From Flavobacteriales bacterium (GTDB lineage Bacteria; Bacteroidota; Bacteroidia; Flavobacteriales_F; PHOS-HE28): a DNA stretch of 64,000 bases. Both the position numbers and the translations under genes were made by a program. The notes under the pieces are model-generated. The model ran no database searches. It had not been told where the DNA came from and was given only the letters and a program-made list of their open reading frames with translations. Location of the stretch: assembly GCA_020635725.1 (NCBI GenBank), contig JACJZF010000005.1:186001-250000 (forward strand), written 5' to 3'. Below, piece by piece: positions 1 to 7,130 of the stretch; the stretch's first letter is position 1, and every line of letters starts with the position of its first letter.

Positions 1-1
1 G

Positions 2-280
2 ATGAAATGCGGTGGCCAGGACCGGGCCAGGACGATTGCGGAGCGAGCCCGGGAACTCGGCCTGAAGGTGATGCTGGGTTCGATGAGCGAAAGCAGTTTG
101 GGCTGTACGGCGATGGCGCATCTGGGAGCAGAGTCTGATGTACTGGACCTTGATGGGCCCTGGTTGATCGCCAACGACCCGTTCCGTGGCATCCGAATCG
201 AGCATGGGAAACTGGTGGTTCCTGAAGGGCCCGGACTCGGCGCGGAGCCTGTTATTGAGCTGGACTATATTGGCGCATAA
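2..280 (+). CDS. L-Ala-D/L-Glu (dipeptide) epimerase, C-terminal fragment
   Basis: The visible 92 residues are the C-terminal part of an enolase-superfamily barrel. The Met-Lys-Cys-Gly-Gly stretch at the window edge fits the end of a late barrel strand, and GSMSESSLG followed by a DLDGPWL segment is typical of dipeptide epimerases. Known members epimerise L-Ala-D-Glu from murein and act in the cytoplasm during cell-wall recycling. The N-terminal capping domain and the first catalytic residues lie outside the window, so another enolase-superfamily specificity cannot be excluded. The gene ends in TAA and converges on the kdnA-like gene, with 74 bases between them. Confidence 0.75.
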   Translation: MKCGGQDRARTIAERARELGLKVMLGSMSESSLGCTAMAHLGAESDVLDLDGPWLIANDPFRGIRIEHGKLVVPEGPGLGAEPVIELDYIGA

Positions 281-354
281 TTTACATTATGTAAAGTCGT
301 ATTCTCCTATTCCTCAACCATTCAGATAATCATTCAGTCAGGCTGATTGCAGGT

Positions 355-1563
355 TCACCTAAGCCGGAACCCCTCCATGGCCTTCCGGATCGCCCCTTCC
401 ATCTTCGACAGGAACGCATCGAGTTCGGCTTCGGTCCAAGTCACGCGGATGTTGAAGCTGATGAGCCGGCACATGACGGCATCGCTCTTCGGGAACTTCA
501 GGGTCTTGAGGTCCTGCGGCAGGCCGAGTTCGTGGGCCACCATCCGGAACGGCATGCTCAGGTTCTTCACCTGGTCCCACTGCTTGATGTAGTGGTACAT
601 GTTGTCGTACCAGTACCCCACTCCGATTCCGGCCTCGCCCAGCAGCTTCACCGCCTGGCGCGCGGTAGCCTCATTCGGCATGAGCAGGTGGAAGAAGGTG
701 GCGCTGTCGCCGGCATCGTCGCATTGCTTCCGGAAGGCCAGTCCCGGGATTCGCGCAAGGCGCTCCTGGATCACGGCCTTGTGCTTACGCTGCTGGCTGA
801 GGATGTAGGGCAGCTTCCGGGCCTGGGCTAGTCCGATGGCCGCGTTGATCTCCCCGATCCGGAAGTTGGTGCCGAGCACGGGGTGCAGCTCCATGCCGCG
901 GTTGTCGCCCACGTGTGTGTGGCCGTGGTCGCTGATGTATTCCGCGGTTCGGACCAGTTGTTCATCATCGCTGATGATCACGCCGCCCTCGCCGCAGGTG
1001 TTGATCTTGAAGAAGTCGAAGCTGAAGCTGCCCATCTTCCCGTACAGCCCGAGGTGCTTGCCCTTGTAGGTGGCGCCGAGCGCTTGAGCGGTATCCTCGA
1101 TCAACAAGATGCCCTTCTCCTTGCAAACCGCCAGGATGCCGTCCAGATCGGCCGAGGCGCCGCACATGTGCACCAGCAGCACGGCCTTGGTCTTGGGTGT
1201 GATGGCCTCGCGGATGCCTTCGGCACTGAGGCAGAGCGTCTCGTCGATCTCGGCGAACACCGGGATGGCCCCGGCCCAGAGCACGGCCTCGATGGTGGCC
1301 ACGAAGGTGAAGGGCGGCACGATCACGTGGTCGCCGTAGCCGATGCCGCAGGCCGCGAGCATGGTGCTCACCGCGGTGCTCCCGCTACTTACCGCCAAAG
1401 CGTGCTTCGCCCCGGTGAACGTGGCGATCTCGGCCTCGAAATCCTTCGCCTTCCAATGGCCCTGACGCTGAGCGTCGTGGTTGTACCGGAACAGGACGCC
1501 CGTGTTCAGGACATCCATCACCTCCTTGCGTTCCTCGTCGCCGAAAAGCTCAGTACCGGGCAT
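355..1563 (-). CDS. kdnA: KdnA-like Kdo8N transaminase (DegT/DnrJ/EryC1 family)
   Basis: This 402-residue protein is a fold-type I PLP sugar aminotransferase. The internal aldimine lysine is K186 in the SFDFFKINTCGEGG segment, and D157 in IEDTAQ should bind the pyridine nitrogen. The start MPGTELFG, the TGVLFRY segment, the FAEIDETLCLS stretch and the SDHGHTH segment resemble KdnA of Shewanella as I remember it. KdnA transfers an amino group to 8-oxo-Kdo to make 8-amino-3,8-dideoxy-Kdo for lipopolysaccharide. A KdnB-type dehydrogenase for the preceding step is in this window but distant. A Bacteroidota -7 box lies 19 nt upstream. The DegT family is certain; the exact substrate is inferred from remembered similarity. 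Confidence 0.75.
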   Translation of the reverse strand: MPGTELFGDEERKEVMDVLNTGVLFRYNHDAQRQGHWKAKDFEAEIATFTGAKHALAVSSGSTAVSTMLAACGIGYGDHVIVPPFTFVATIEAVLWAGAIPVFAEIDETLCLSAEGIREAITPKTKAVLLVHMCGASADLDGILAVCKEKGILLIEDTAQALGATYKGKHLGLYGKMGSFSFDFFKINTCGEGGVIISDDEQLVRTAEYISDHGHTHVGDNRGMELHPVLGTNFRIGEINAAIGLAQARKLPYILSQQRKHKAVIQERLARIPGLAFRKQCDDAGDSATFFHLLMPNEATARQAVKLLGEAGIGVGYWYDNMYHYIKQWDQVKNLSMPFRMVAHELGLPQDLKTLKFPKSDAVMCRLISFNIRVTWTEAELDAFLSKMEGAIRKAMEGFRLR

Positions 1564-1582
1564 CGTGCTCGTGATTGTGCGC

Positions 1583-1590
1583 CAAAAGTA
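1583..1590 (-). promoter_or_regulatory. -7 box of the kdnA-like gene
   Basis: The minus strand reads TACTTTTG, a full match to the Bacteroidota TAnnTTTG element, 19 nt before the ATG at 1563. No clear -33 TTTG element is visible at the usual spacing. Confidence 0.55.
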
Positions 1591-1655
1591 GCCCCGGTCA
1601 GGATGAACGGTGCCGCACGACCAAGGCGTACTTTACCGCTCGTACCATCGTTCCG

Positions 1656-2618
1656 ATGTTCATGATCAAGCCCTTCCGCACAGCGCTCTCCGTCGTTCTC
1701 CTCCTCACCGCCCCCTTCAGCGTGTTCTCGCAAGGCTGCAGCGATGCCGGGGTATGCACGGCCGGCCCGATCGGCGAGGTGCAGAACCCCGCTGATTCCT
1801 TAGGCCAAGCCGAAGAATTCCGGCACATGGCCCGGCTCACGTTCAGCTACGGGGCTGGGGAACAAGGCGTCACCGTGGTGCAGGTGGTGCCAGAAATAGG
1901 CATCGGGTTGACCGACCGGCTGGGCTTGCAGCTGAAGGTGCCCTATGTGAGCGCCAGCGGCAACCTGGGTTCGAACAGCGGCGTGGGCGACCCCACCCTG
2001 AGCTTCTCTTATGCGGCCATCAAGGAGACGCACCGCCGACTCGATGTGCTCCTCGGGTCCAAACTGAACGCCAACAAGGCTGATGCCCGTAGCGCCGATG
2101 GCCTCTCGCTGCCCATGCCCTACCAGACCAGCCTCGGCACCACCGACCTGCTTGCCGGCGTGAATTACCGGTGGAAGCGCTGGTCGGCCGCGCTGGCCTA
2201 CCAGCACGTGCTCGTGAACAACAACGAGAACGCCTTCACGCACCAAGCCTGGATGGATGACATGGACGCCTTGGGCTACTTCGAGAGCGCCTTCCTGGAT
2301 CGTGCGGACGATGCAGTGGCCCGCCTCCAGTACGCGATTCCTGTGAGCAGCGGCCTGATCCTTCAGCCCGGCGCATTGGCGATCATGCACCTGGCCGAGG
2401 ATGTGTACACGGCCCAAAGCCTGACCGGAATGGAGCGCTTGGCCATCGCCGGTTCCGATGGGCTCACGCTGAACCTGACCATCGACGCGCGTTGGGCCTT
2501 TTCGGAGCGCTGGGCCTTGGAACTGGCCTATGGATCGCCTTTCGTCGTGCGGGATAAACGTCCGGATGGCCTGACCCGCAGCATGGTGCTCAACGGCGGG
2601 CTGCGCTACAGCTTCTGA
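1656..2618 (+). CDS. Secreted outer-membrane beta-barrel protein (putative transporter family)
   Basis: About 320 residues with an N-terminal signal peptide ending near FSVFSQG, then repeated amphipathic strands (for example YGAGEQGVTVVQVVPEIGIG and DRLGLQLKVPYVSASG) and a C-terminal phenylalanine in GLRYSF. This is the pattern of an outer-membrane barrel resembling the phenol-degradation MetA-type transporter family. The ATG at 1656 gives the best signal peptide; an ATG at 1662 is also possible, while the longer in-frame extension from 1575 has no signal character. A TACTTTAC element lies about 20 nt upstream. It is divergent from the kdnA-like gene. The substrate is unknown. Confidence 0.65.
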   Translation: MFMIKPFRTALSVVLLLTAPFSVFSQGCSDAGVCTAGPIGEVQNPADSLGQAEEFRHMARLTFSYGAGEQGVTVVQVVPEIGIGLTDRLGLQLKVPYVSASGNLGSNSGVGDPTLSFSYAAIKETHRRLDVLLGSKLNANKADARSADGLSLPMPYQTSLGTTDLLAGVNYRWKRWSAALAYQHVLVNNNENAFTHQAWMDDMDALGYFESAFLDRADDAVARLQYAIPVSSGLILQPGALAIMHLAEDVYTAQSLTGMERLAIAGSDGLTLNLTIDARWAFSERWALELAYGSPFVVRDKRPDGLTRSMVLNGGLRYSF

Positions 2619-2625
2619 GCCCGGC

Positions 2626-2633
2626 TACCTTGG
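2626..2633 (+). promoter_or_regulatory. Candidate -7 box, possibly leaderless start (GH38 gene)
   Basis: TACCTTGG ends 4 nt before the GTG start at 2638, a spacing that would put the transcription start at or next to the start codon. Confidence 0.4.
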
Positions 2634-2637
2634 CGAG

Positions 2638-5355
2638 GTGAAGCTCTTTCTCCTCCTCGCCACCTGTTTGGTAGCCGATGGTCTCTCGGCCCAGGTCGAA
2701 TTGCCTGTCTTCGGCAAGCATCAGGTGATCAACGGCTACGCGAAGGACATCGAGGGCGAGGTCCTCTCCTACTTCAGCGTGTACCCCGAGCATGCCAACA
2801 CGGCGTTGCTGACCCGCTGCACCGATGGACAGAAGGCGATCGCATGGGAAACGGCCCCAATACCCAAAGCGCTGAAGTCGGACTTCGCCTACTTCAGTTG
2901 GATCGCCGCGCACAACAGCACCACCAGCGGTGGCGACCGCAGCTTCGACCTGTACATCGATGACCAGAACGTACTGACGTTCACCACGCAGCATTCGACC
3001 AAGCCAGCCACGTGGGAAGCAGAGGGGCTGGACGGCGTGAAGCTGGTGTTCGAATTCTCGAAAATGGATCGCCACGGTGATGCGCACGGCTTCGCGCATC
3101 TGCGTGTGCCGTTGAAATTCATCAAGCCGGGCCGACCCATGCGGTTGAAGGTGGTGGGCCACGTGCAGAACAGCCCGGACTGGTTCATGACCTTCCGGTA
3201 CAGCTTCGAGGAGAAGGTGGAGGTGGAAACGCTACCCTTCACTCGGCGAGACGGCAAGCAGGAACTACTGATCACGCTGATGCACTTCGGAGCGGAGGAT
3301 CTGCTTACGGCCTCAGTGAAAGGCAAGATGCCTGCTCACGGTTTTGTGGTCAAGAATGGATTGAATGTATTCCGGTTGCCAATTGATCCGGTCAGTAGAC
3401 CAACCTCGGTCAAGATCAGGTCAGTCATTGCGAGACGCGTGGATGACCCCCGTTCACCAGTGCTCGATTCAGAAACGACCGTGACTGTCGACCCAGTCAC
3501 TCACCGCAGTATCCACCTCGTCCACCACAGCCACAACGACATCGGCTACAGCCACCTGCAGAGCGAGGTGGAAGTGATCCAGAACAATAACATCTGGAAG
3601 GCGCTGGACCTGATCGAGCGGACGAAGGACTATCCGAAGGACAGCCGCTTCGTGTGGAACATCGAGAGCCTTTGGGCGGTGGAGAATTTCCTCGGCATTG
3701 CCAGCGAAGCCGACAAGCAGCGCTTCATCGCCGCGGTGAAGAGCGGCAGCATCGCCCTCAGCGCGAACTACGCCAACATCCTCACCGGTCTTTGTACTCC
3801 CGAGGAGATGCACTGGATCGTGGAGTACGCCGATTCGCTGCGGAAGTGGTACGACCTGCCAATCACCATGGCGATGCAAACGGACATTCCCGGCATGAGC
3901 TGGAGCATGGTGGACGCCTACGCCGCGCACGGCATCCGCCACCTGAGCCAGGGGCCGAACTACATCCCCGACATGCCCGACGGCGGCGACCGCATTGGCA
4001 GCACCCTGCGCGAACAGGGCGACAAGCCCTACTGGTGGAAGAGCACGACCGGTCGCGACAGCATCCTCGTTTGGACAGCCGGCCAGGGCTACGGCGGCTG
4101 GCACGGCTTCACCGCAGGCGCCATCAAGGAGCGCGGCACGCGGAAGATCGCCGCTTACATGAACGAGCTCGCCGCGAAGGGCTATCCCTACGACATGGTG
4201 CAGTGGCGCTACAACATCGTGAGCGACAACGGCCCGGTGGACAGCACCCTCAGCGACTTCGTGCGCGAGTGGAACGAGAAGTACAGCTCACCACGCTTGA
4301 TCATCGCCCATGCGGGCACGATGATGCAGGAGTTCGAGACCAAGTATGGCAAGCAGATCCCCACCTGGAGCGGTGACTTTACGCCCTATTGGGAGGATGG
4401 CGCGTACAGCACGGCGAAGGAGGAAGGCGAAGTGCGCGTGCTCAGCGCACGACTTTCCAACCTGATCGACGCAGCGAAGATCTTCGGCAAGCCCATCGAC
4501 CCGCACCTGCTATACCGCGCCAAGCGCAGCATCGTGATGTGGCACGAGCACACCTGGGGCGCGTGGTGCAGCATCAGCGATCCGGATGCGCACTTCACCA
4601 AAGACCAATGGCGGGTGAAGCAGGACTTTGCGGATAGTGCGGGGTGGTATGTGCAACGGATCAGCGAACAGATCGGAGCAAAGCCGCCTGCACTTTCAGG
4701 CTACTCCATCGATGCAATTTCTCCGCCAGACTTCAGTTGGACCTTCGTGAAGGGACTAGACCCAAAAAACACGAAGAGAGAGGCTGCTCAAGGGATGGTC
4801 GAGCACGCTCCGGACTGGAGCTATGACCATGTTCACTACACATTGAATGCTACGATTGGCCGTGAAAAAGAGTCAATTCACCTCGCCCTTCCCTTCAACA
4901 TCCCCAACGCCACCGTCCGCATCGGCATCGGCGATACGTTGTTCATACCGGGGAACAAGACCCCGGCTCTGGGGCCGGGGCAAGTCCCCGGCAGCAACAA
5001 CGATTTCTTCTGCGCCCAGCGCTGGATCGATGTGAGCAACGACAGCGTGGGCGTCACCATCGTGTGCCCGCAAGGCGCGATCTGGGAGGTGGGCGAGATG
5101 GTGGACGAACGCAAGGTGAACCCCGGCAAGGGCACGAACCCGGAGATGTTCAAAGCCTGGAAGACCGAGGCCAAGAGCAGCAGCACCATCTACCTCTACG
5201 CCCTCAACAACTACTGGCACACCAACTTCAAGGCCGACCAGGAAGGCCCCATCACCTTCGACCTCTACCTGAAGATGCACGGACCCTTCAAACTGGAGGA
5301 CGCGCGGAGGTTCGGGCTGGAGATGACGAGGCCGTTGATCACGTGGTGGAAGTAG
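2638..5355 (+). CDS. Secreted glycoside hydrolase family 38 (alpha-mannosidase-like) protein
   Basis: This 905-residue protein has a signal peptide of about 19 residues ending at LSAQ and starts with GTG. After a beta-rich N-terminal region, the GH38 catalytic barrel begins at HSHND (297-301), where His and Asp are the expected zinc ligands. D416 in MQTDIPGMS aligns with the family nucleophile (the QIDPFGHS region of classical alpha-mannosidases). The C-terminal third is beta-rich. Known relatives remove mannose from glycans in a Zn-dependent retaining reaction. Export suggests periplasmic or cell-surface action. Segments near 3330-3480 and 4690-4870 look less GC-rich than the rest. The GH38 fold is well supported; the linkage specificity is unknown. 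Confidence 0.75.
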   Translation: MKLFLLLATCLVADGLSAQVELPVFGKHQVINGYAKDIEGEVLSYFSVYPEHANTALLTRCTDGQKAIAWETAPIPKALKSDFAYFSWIAAHNSTTSGGDRSFDLYIDDQNVLTFTTQHSTKPATWEAEGLDGVKLVFEFSKMDRHGDAHGFAHLRVPLKFIKPGRPMRLKVVGHVQNSPDWFMTFRYSFEEKVEVETLPFTRRDGKQELLITLMHFGAEDLLTASVKGKMPAHGFVVKNGLNVFRLPIDPVSRPTSVKIRSVIARRVDDPRSPVLDSETTVTVDPVTHRSIHLVHHSHNDIGYSHLQSEVEVIQNNNIWKALDLIERTKDYPKDSRFVWNIESLWAVENFLGIASEADKQRFIAAVKSGSIALSANYANILTGLCTPEEMHWIVEYADSLRKWYDLPITMAMQTDIPGMSWSMVDAYAAHGIRHLSQGPNYIPDMPDGGDRIGSTLREQGDKPYWWKSTTGRDSILVWTAGQGYGGWHGFTAGAIKERGTRKIAAYMNELAAKGYPYDMVQWRYNIVSDNGPVDSTLSDFVREWNEKYSSPRLIIAHAGTMMQEFETKYGKQIPTWSGDFTPYWEDGAYSTAKEEGEVRVLSARLSNLIDAAKIFGKPIDPHLLYRAKRSIVMWHEHTWGAWCSISDPDAHFTKDQWRVKQDFADSAGWYVQRISEQIGAKPPALSGYSIDAISPPDFSWTFVKGLDPKNTKREAAQGMVEHAPDWSYDHVHYTLNATIGREKESIHLALPFNIPNATVRIGIGDTLFIPGNKTPALGPGQVPGSNNDFFCAQRWIDVSNDSVGVTIVCPQGAIWEVGEMVDERKVNPGKGTNPEMFKAWKTEAKSSSTIYLYALNNYWHTNFKADQEGPITFDLYLKMHGPFKLEDARRFGLEMTRPLITWWK

Positions 5356-5368
5356 TCCTCACCCCCGG

Positions 5369-5389
5369 CCCCTCTCCCGAGGAGAGGGG
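5369..5389. repeat. Perfect short palindrome downstream of the GH38 gene
   Basis: A 9-bp stem (CCCCTCTCC with GGAGAGGGG) around a CGA loop lies 14 nt after the GH38 stop codon. It could serve as a terminator hairpin, but no T-run follows; similar intergenic palindromes are common REP-type elements. Confidence 0.5.
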
Positions 5390-5401
5390 AGGAACTCATC
5401 T

Positions 5402-5466
5402 CCACAGAGGCATAGAGAAACGGAGAAAGCCGGTTTGAATTCCTCTGTGCCTCCGTGCCTCTGTGG
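5402..5466. repeat. Imperfect inverted repeat upstream of the SUI1 gene
   Basis: The left arm begins CCACAGAGGCA and the right arm ends TGCCTCTGTGG, with a second block GGAG/CTCC inside. The right arm ends next to the predicted -7 box of the following gene. It has the form of a dispersed intergenic repeat. Confidence 0.5.
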
Positions 5467-5480
5467 TTAATTCGCGTTCC

Positions 5481-5804
5481 ATGAAGAAGCGCACCCTCAA
5501 TTCCTTCGGCGAACTGGTCTATTCGAGCGGTCCGAAAGGCTCCGGCAAACCGACCTCAACACCCGGTGAGCAGGACCTGCGCATCCATCTAGACCGGCTG
5601 AAAGGCAACAAGGAGGTGACGCGCATCGTGGGCTTCGTGGGCAAGGAGGCGGACCTCGACGACCTCGGCCGCGCGCTGAAGAGCAAGTGCGGCGTGGGCG
5701 GCAACACCAAGGAGGGTGTGATCCTCCTGCAAGGCGACCACCGCGACAAGGTGCTGGCTTATTTGATGGAGAAAGGGTACAAGGCGAAGAAGGCGGGGGG
5801 ATAG
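5481..5804 (+). CDS. SUI1/eIF1-like translation initiation factor (YciH family)
   Basis: This 107-residue protein has an N-terminal basic tail and a compact SUI1 fold in the C-terminal two thirds: LRIHLDRLKGNKEVTRI, then a KSKCGVGGNTKEGVILLQG motif and the DKVLAYLMEKGYKAKKAGG end. The GVGG...LQG motif is the ribosome-contacting signature of eIF1/YciH proteins. Bacterial members influence start-site selection on the 30S subunit. The ATG at 5481 is preferred over in-frame codons from 5463 because the domain boundary fits and because TTAATTCG ends 6 nt upstream. The gene sits between two intergenic inverted repeats. Confidence 0.85.
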   Translation: MKKRTLNSFGELVYSSGPKGSGKPTSTPGEQDLRIHLDRLKGNKEVTRIVGFVGKEADLDDLGRALKSKCGVGGNTKEGVILLQGDHRDKVLAYLMEKGYKAKKAGG

Positions 5805-5874
5805 TTGTCGGTTGTCAGTTGTCAGGGCTGCGAAACGCCCAGCCTGACGACTGACAACTGAGAACTGACAACTA
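5802..5874. repeat. Intergenic imperfect palindrome (GTTGTCAGTTGTC type)
   Basis: The left arm (TAGTTGTCGGTTGTCAGTTG) begins at the SUI1 stop codon. The right arm (CAACTGAGAACTGACAACTA) is its imperfect reverse complement. GGCTG and CAGCC form the inner stem. The element fills the whole gap to the next gene. Confidence 0.6.
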
Positions 5875-5881
5875 ACGGGGT

Positions 5882-6430
5882 ATGCCCGCGATGAGGAAAC
5901 CCAGGACCTGGACCTTCACTGCCCCCCTGGAGCGGATGACGGGCCGCTTCGCGTGGCATTACCTCGAGTTCCCGCACGATGTCCACGAGCTCTTCGGAAA
6001 GCGCGGCGAGGTGCGGGTGAAGTGCCTCATCAATGGCGTGGCAGCGGATCGGGCGCTGATGCCCACCAAGAGCGGCATGCACATCATCATCCTCGGCGCC
6101 GACCTGCGCAGGCAGACCGGCGTACGGAAACCCGGCGATCTGGCCAAGGTTGAACTGTGGCTCGACCCGGAGCCTGATCGTGTGAGCATCCCCGAGGAGC
6201 TGGCCGATACGCTCGAATTCCTTCCCGAGATGAAGGCCCGATGGGACCTGCTCACCCCCGGGATGCAGCGGAGCATGTGCTATTGGGTGAGCAGCGCCAA
6301 GACCACGCCTACCCGGGCCAAGCGTGTGGCCGAGATGCTGCGCCGCTTCGAGACAGGCGAGTTCGATAAGTACCTGCGGCCGCGCAAGCAAGCCGCCAGG
6401 AAAGCCCCAGAAACGAAGAAGCCCCGGTGA
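5882..6430 (+). CDS. DUF1905 / YdeI-type (bacteriocin-protection-like) protein
   Basis: This 182-residue cytoplasmic protein starts with a DUF1905 beta-barrel domain: TWTFTAPLERMTGRFAWHYL, the GEVRVKCLINGV strand and MPTKSGMHIIILGADLRRQ. It ends with a short YdeI-like helical segment (the MQRSMCYWVSSAKTTPTRAKR repeat region) and a basic tail. No enzymatic residues are known. The start could be ATG 5882 or ATG 5891. The stop codon lies in the loop of a strong hairpin shared with the convergent rpsP gene. Confidence 0.7.
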   Translation: MPAMRKPRTWTFTAPLERMTGRFAWHYLEFPHDVHELFGKRGEVRVKCLINGVAADRALMPTKSGMHIIILGADLRRQTGVRKPGDLAKVELWLDPEPDRVSIPEELADTLEFLPEMKARWDLLTPGMQRSMCYWVSSAKTTPTRAKRVAEMLRRFETGEFDKYLRPRKQAARKAPETKKPR

Positions 6431-6442
6431 TTCCGGGGCTTC
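6418..6442. terminator. Bidirectional hairpin between DUF1905 gene and rpsP
   Basis: A perfect 10-bp stem (GAAGCCCCGG with CCGGGGCTTC) and TGATT loop sits between convergent genes. The T-tracts on either side are weak, so it may act as a 3'-end stabiliser as much as an intrinsic terminator. Confidence 0.6.
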
Positions 6443-6460
6443 CATTCGGTTGGCGGTGCC

Positions 6461-7033
6461 TTACTCGGCTGCCGGTGCGTCGGCTGCGGGAGCCTCTGGA
6501 GCAGGAGCCTCGCTTTCGGCGGGGGCAGCGGCCTCTTCGGCAGCAGCCTCCGGAGCGGGGGCTTCGGCGCTGGAAGCGGCCAGCTTGGCGCTGAGCTTCG
6601 CGGCCATGTCAGCGGCCTTCTTGGTCTCATCGGCGATGCGGGCCTTCTCGGCGCTGTCCTTACCGGCGGCCAGTTTGCTGCGCTTGCCCTCGACCTTGGC
6701 GTTCTTCTCGTTCATCCACATGTCGAAGCGGCGGTCGGCCTCCTCCAGGCTGAAGGCGCCTTTCTTCACCCCGTTGAGCAGGTGGTTGCGGTACACGATG
6801 CCCGTGTAGCTGAGGATGGCGCGGCAGGTGTCGCTGGGGCTGGCACCCTTCTGGAGCCAATCCAGGCACTTCTCCCGGTCGATCTCGATGAACGCGGGGT
6901 TCTGGTTGGGATCGTACGCGCCGATCCGGTCGATGTACTTCCCGTCACGCGGGGCGCGGGAATCGGCTACCACCAAATGGTAGTAGGGCCGGCCTTTCTT
7001 GCCTTTCCTCTGAAGGCGGATGCGAGTTGGCAT
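6461..7033 (-). CDS. rpsP: 30S ribosomal protein S16 with acidic Ala/Pro/Glu-rich extension
   Basis: The first 85 or so residues are a standard S16: MPTRIRLQRKGKKGRPYYHL, VADSRAPRDGKYIDRIGAYDP, and the CLDWLQKGASPSDT and RAILSYTGI segments. The protein continues to 190 residues with a helical charged region and then a low-complexity tail of Ala, Pro and Glu (last 45 residues). S16 is needed for assembly of the 30S body. Long tails on S16 occur in Bacteroidota. A good promoter (CATCTTTG with TTG 20 nt further upstream) lies 37 nt before the start. Confidence 0.95.
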   Translation of the reverse strand: MPTRIRLQRKGKKGRPYYHLVVADSRAPRDGKYIDRIGAYDPNQNPAFIEIDREKCLDWLQKGASPSDTCRAILSYTGIVYRNHLLNGVKKGAFSLEEADRRFDMWMNEKNAKVEGKRSKLAAGKDSAEKARIADETKKAADMAAKLSAKLAASSAEAPAPEAAAEEAAAPAESEAPAPEAPAADAPAAE

Positions 7034-7070
7034 GTCGCGGTTGTTGGTTTAAGTCCCTGAATTGGGGGTG

Positions 7071-7101
7071 CAAAGATGGGGTTTTCCGCGGAACGGCCCA
7101 A
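7071..7101 (-). promoter_or_regulatory. Promoter of rpsP
   Basis: On the minus strand a TTG (-33, forward 7099-7101) is followed after 20 nt by CATCTTTG (-7, forward 7071-7078) and then CACCCCC, close to the Bacteroidota consensus. The leader would be about 30 nt. Confidence 0.6.
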
Positions 7102-7130
7102 CTGAGGAATTCACCCCGACCTTTAGCACG

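Noticed and set aside
281..295. TTTACATTATGTAAA palindrome after the epimerase gene
   Set aside because: The arms leave only one central base, so it cannot form a normal hairpin, and no adjacent regulator or T-run supports a function. It lies between convergent genes.
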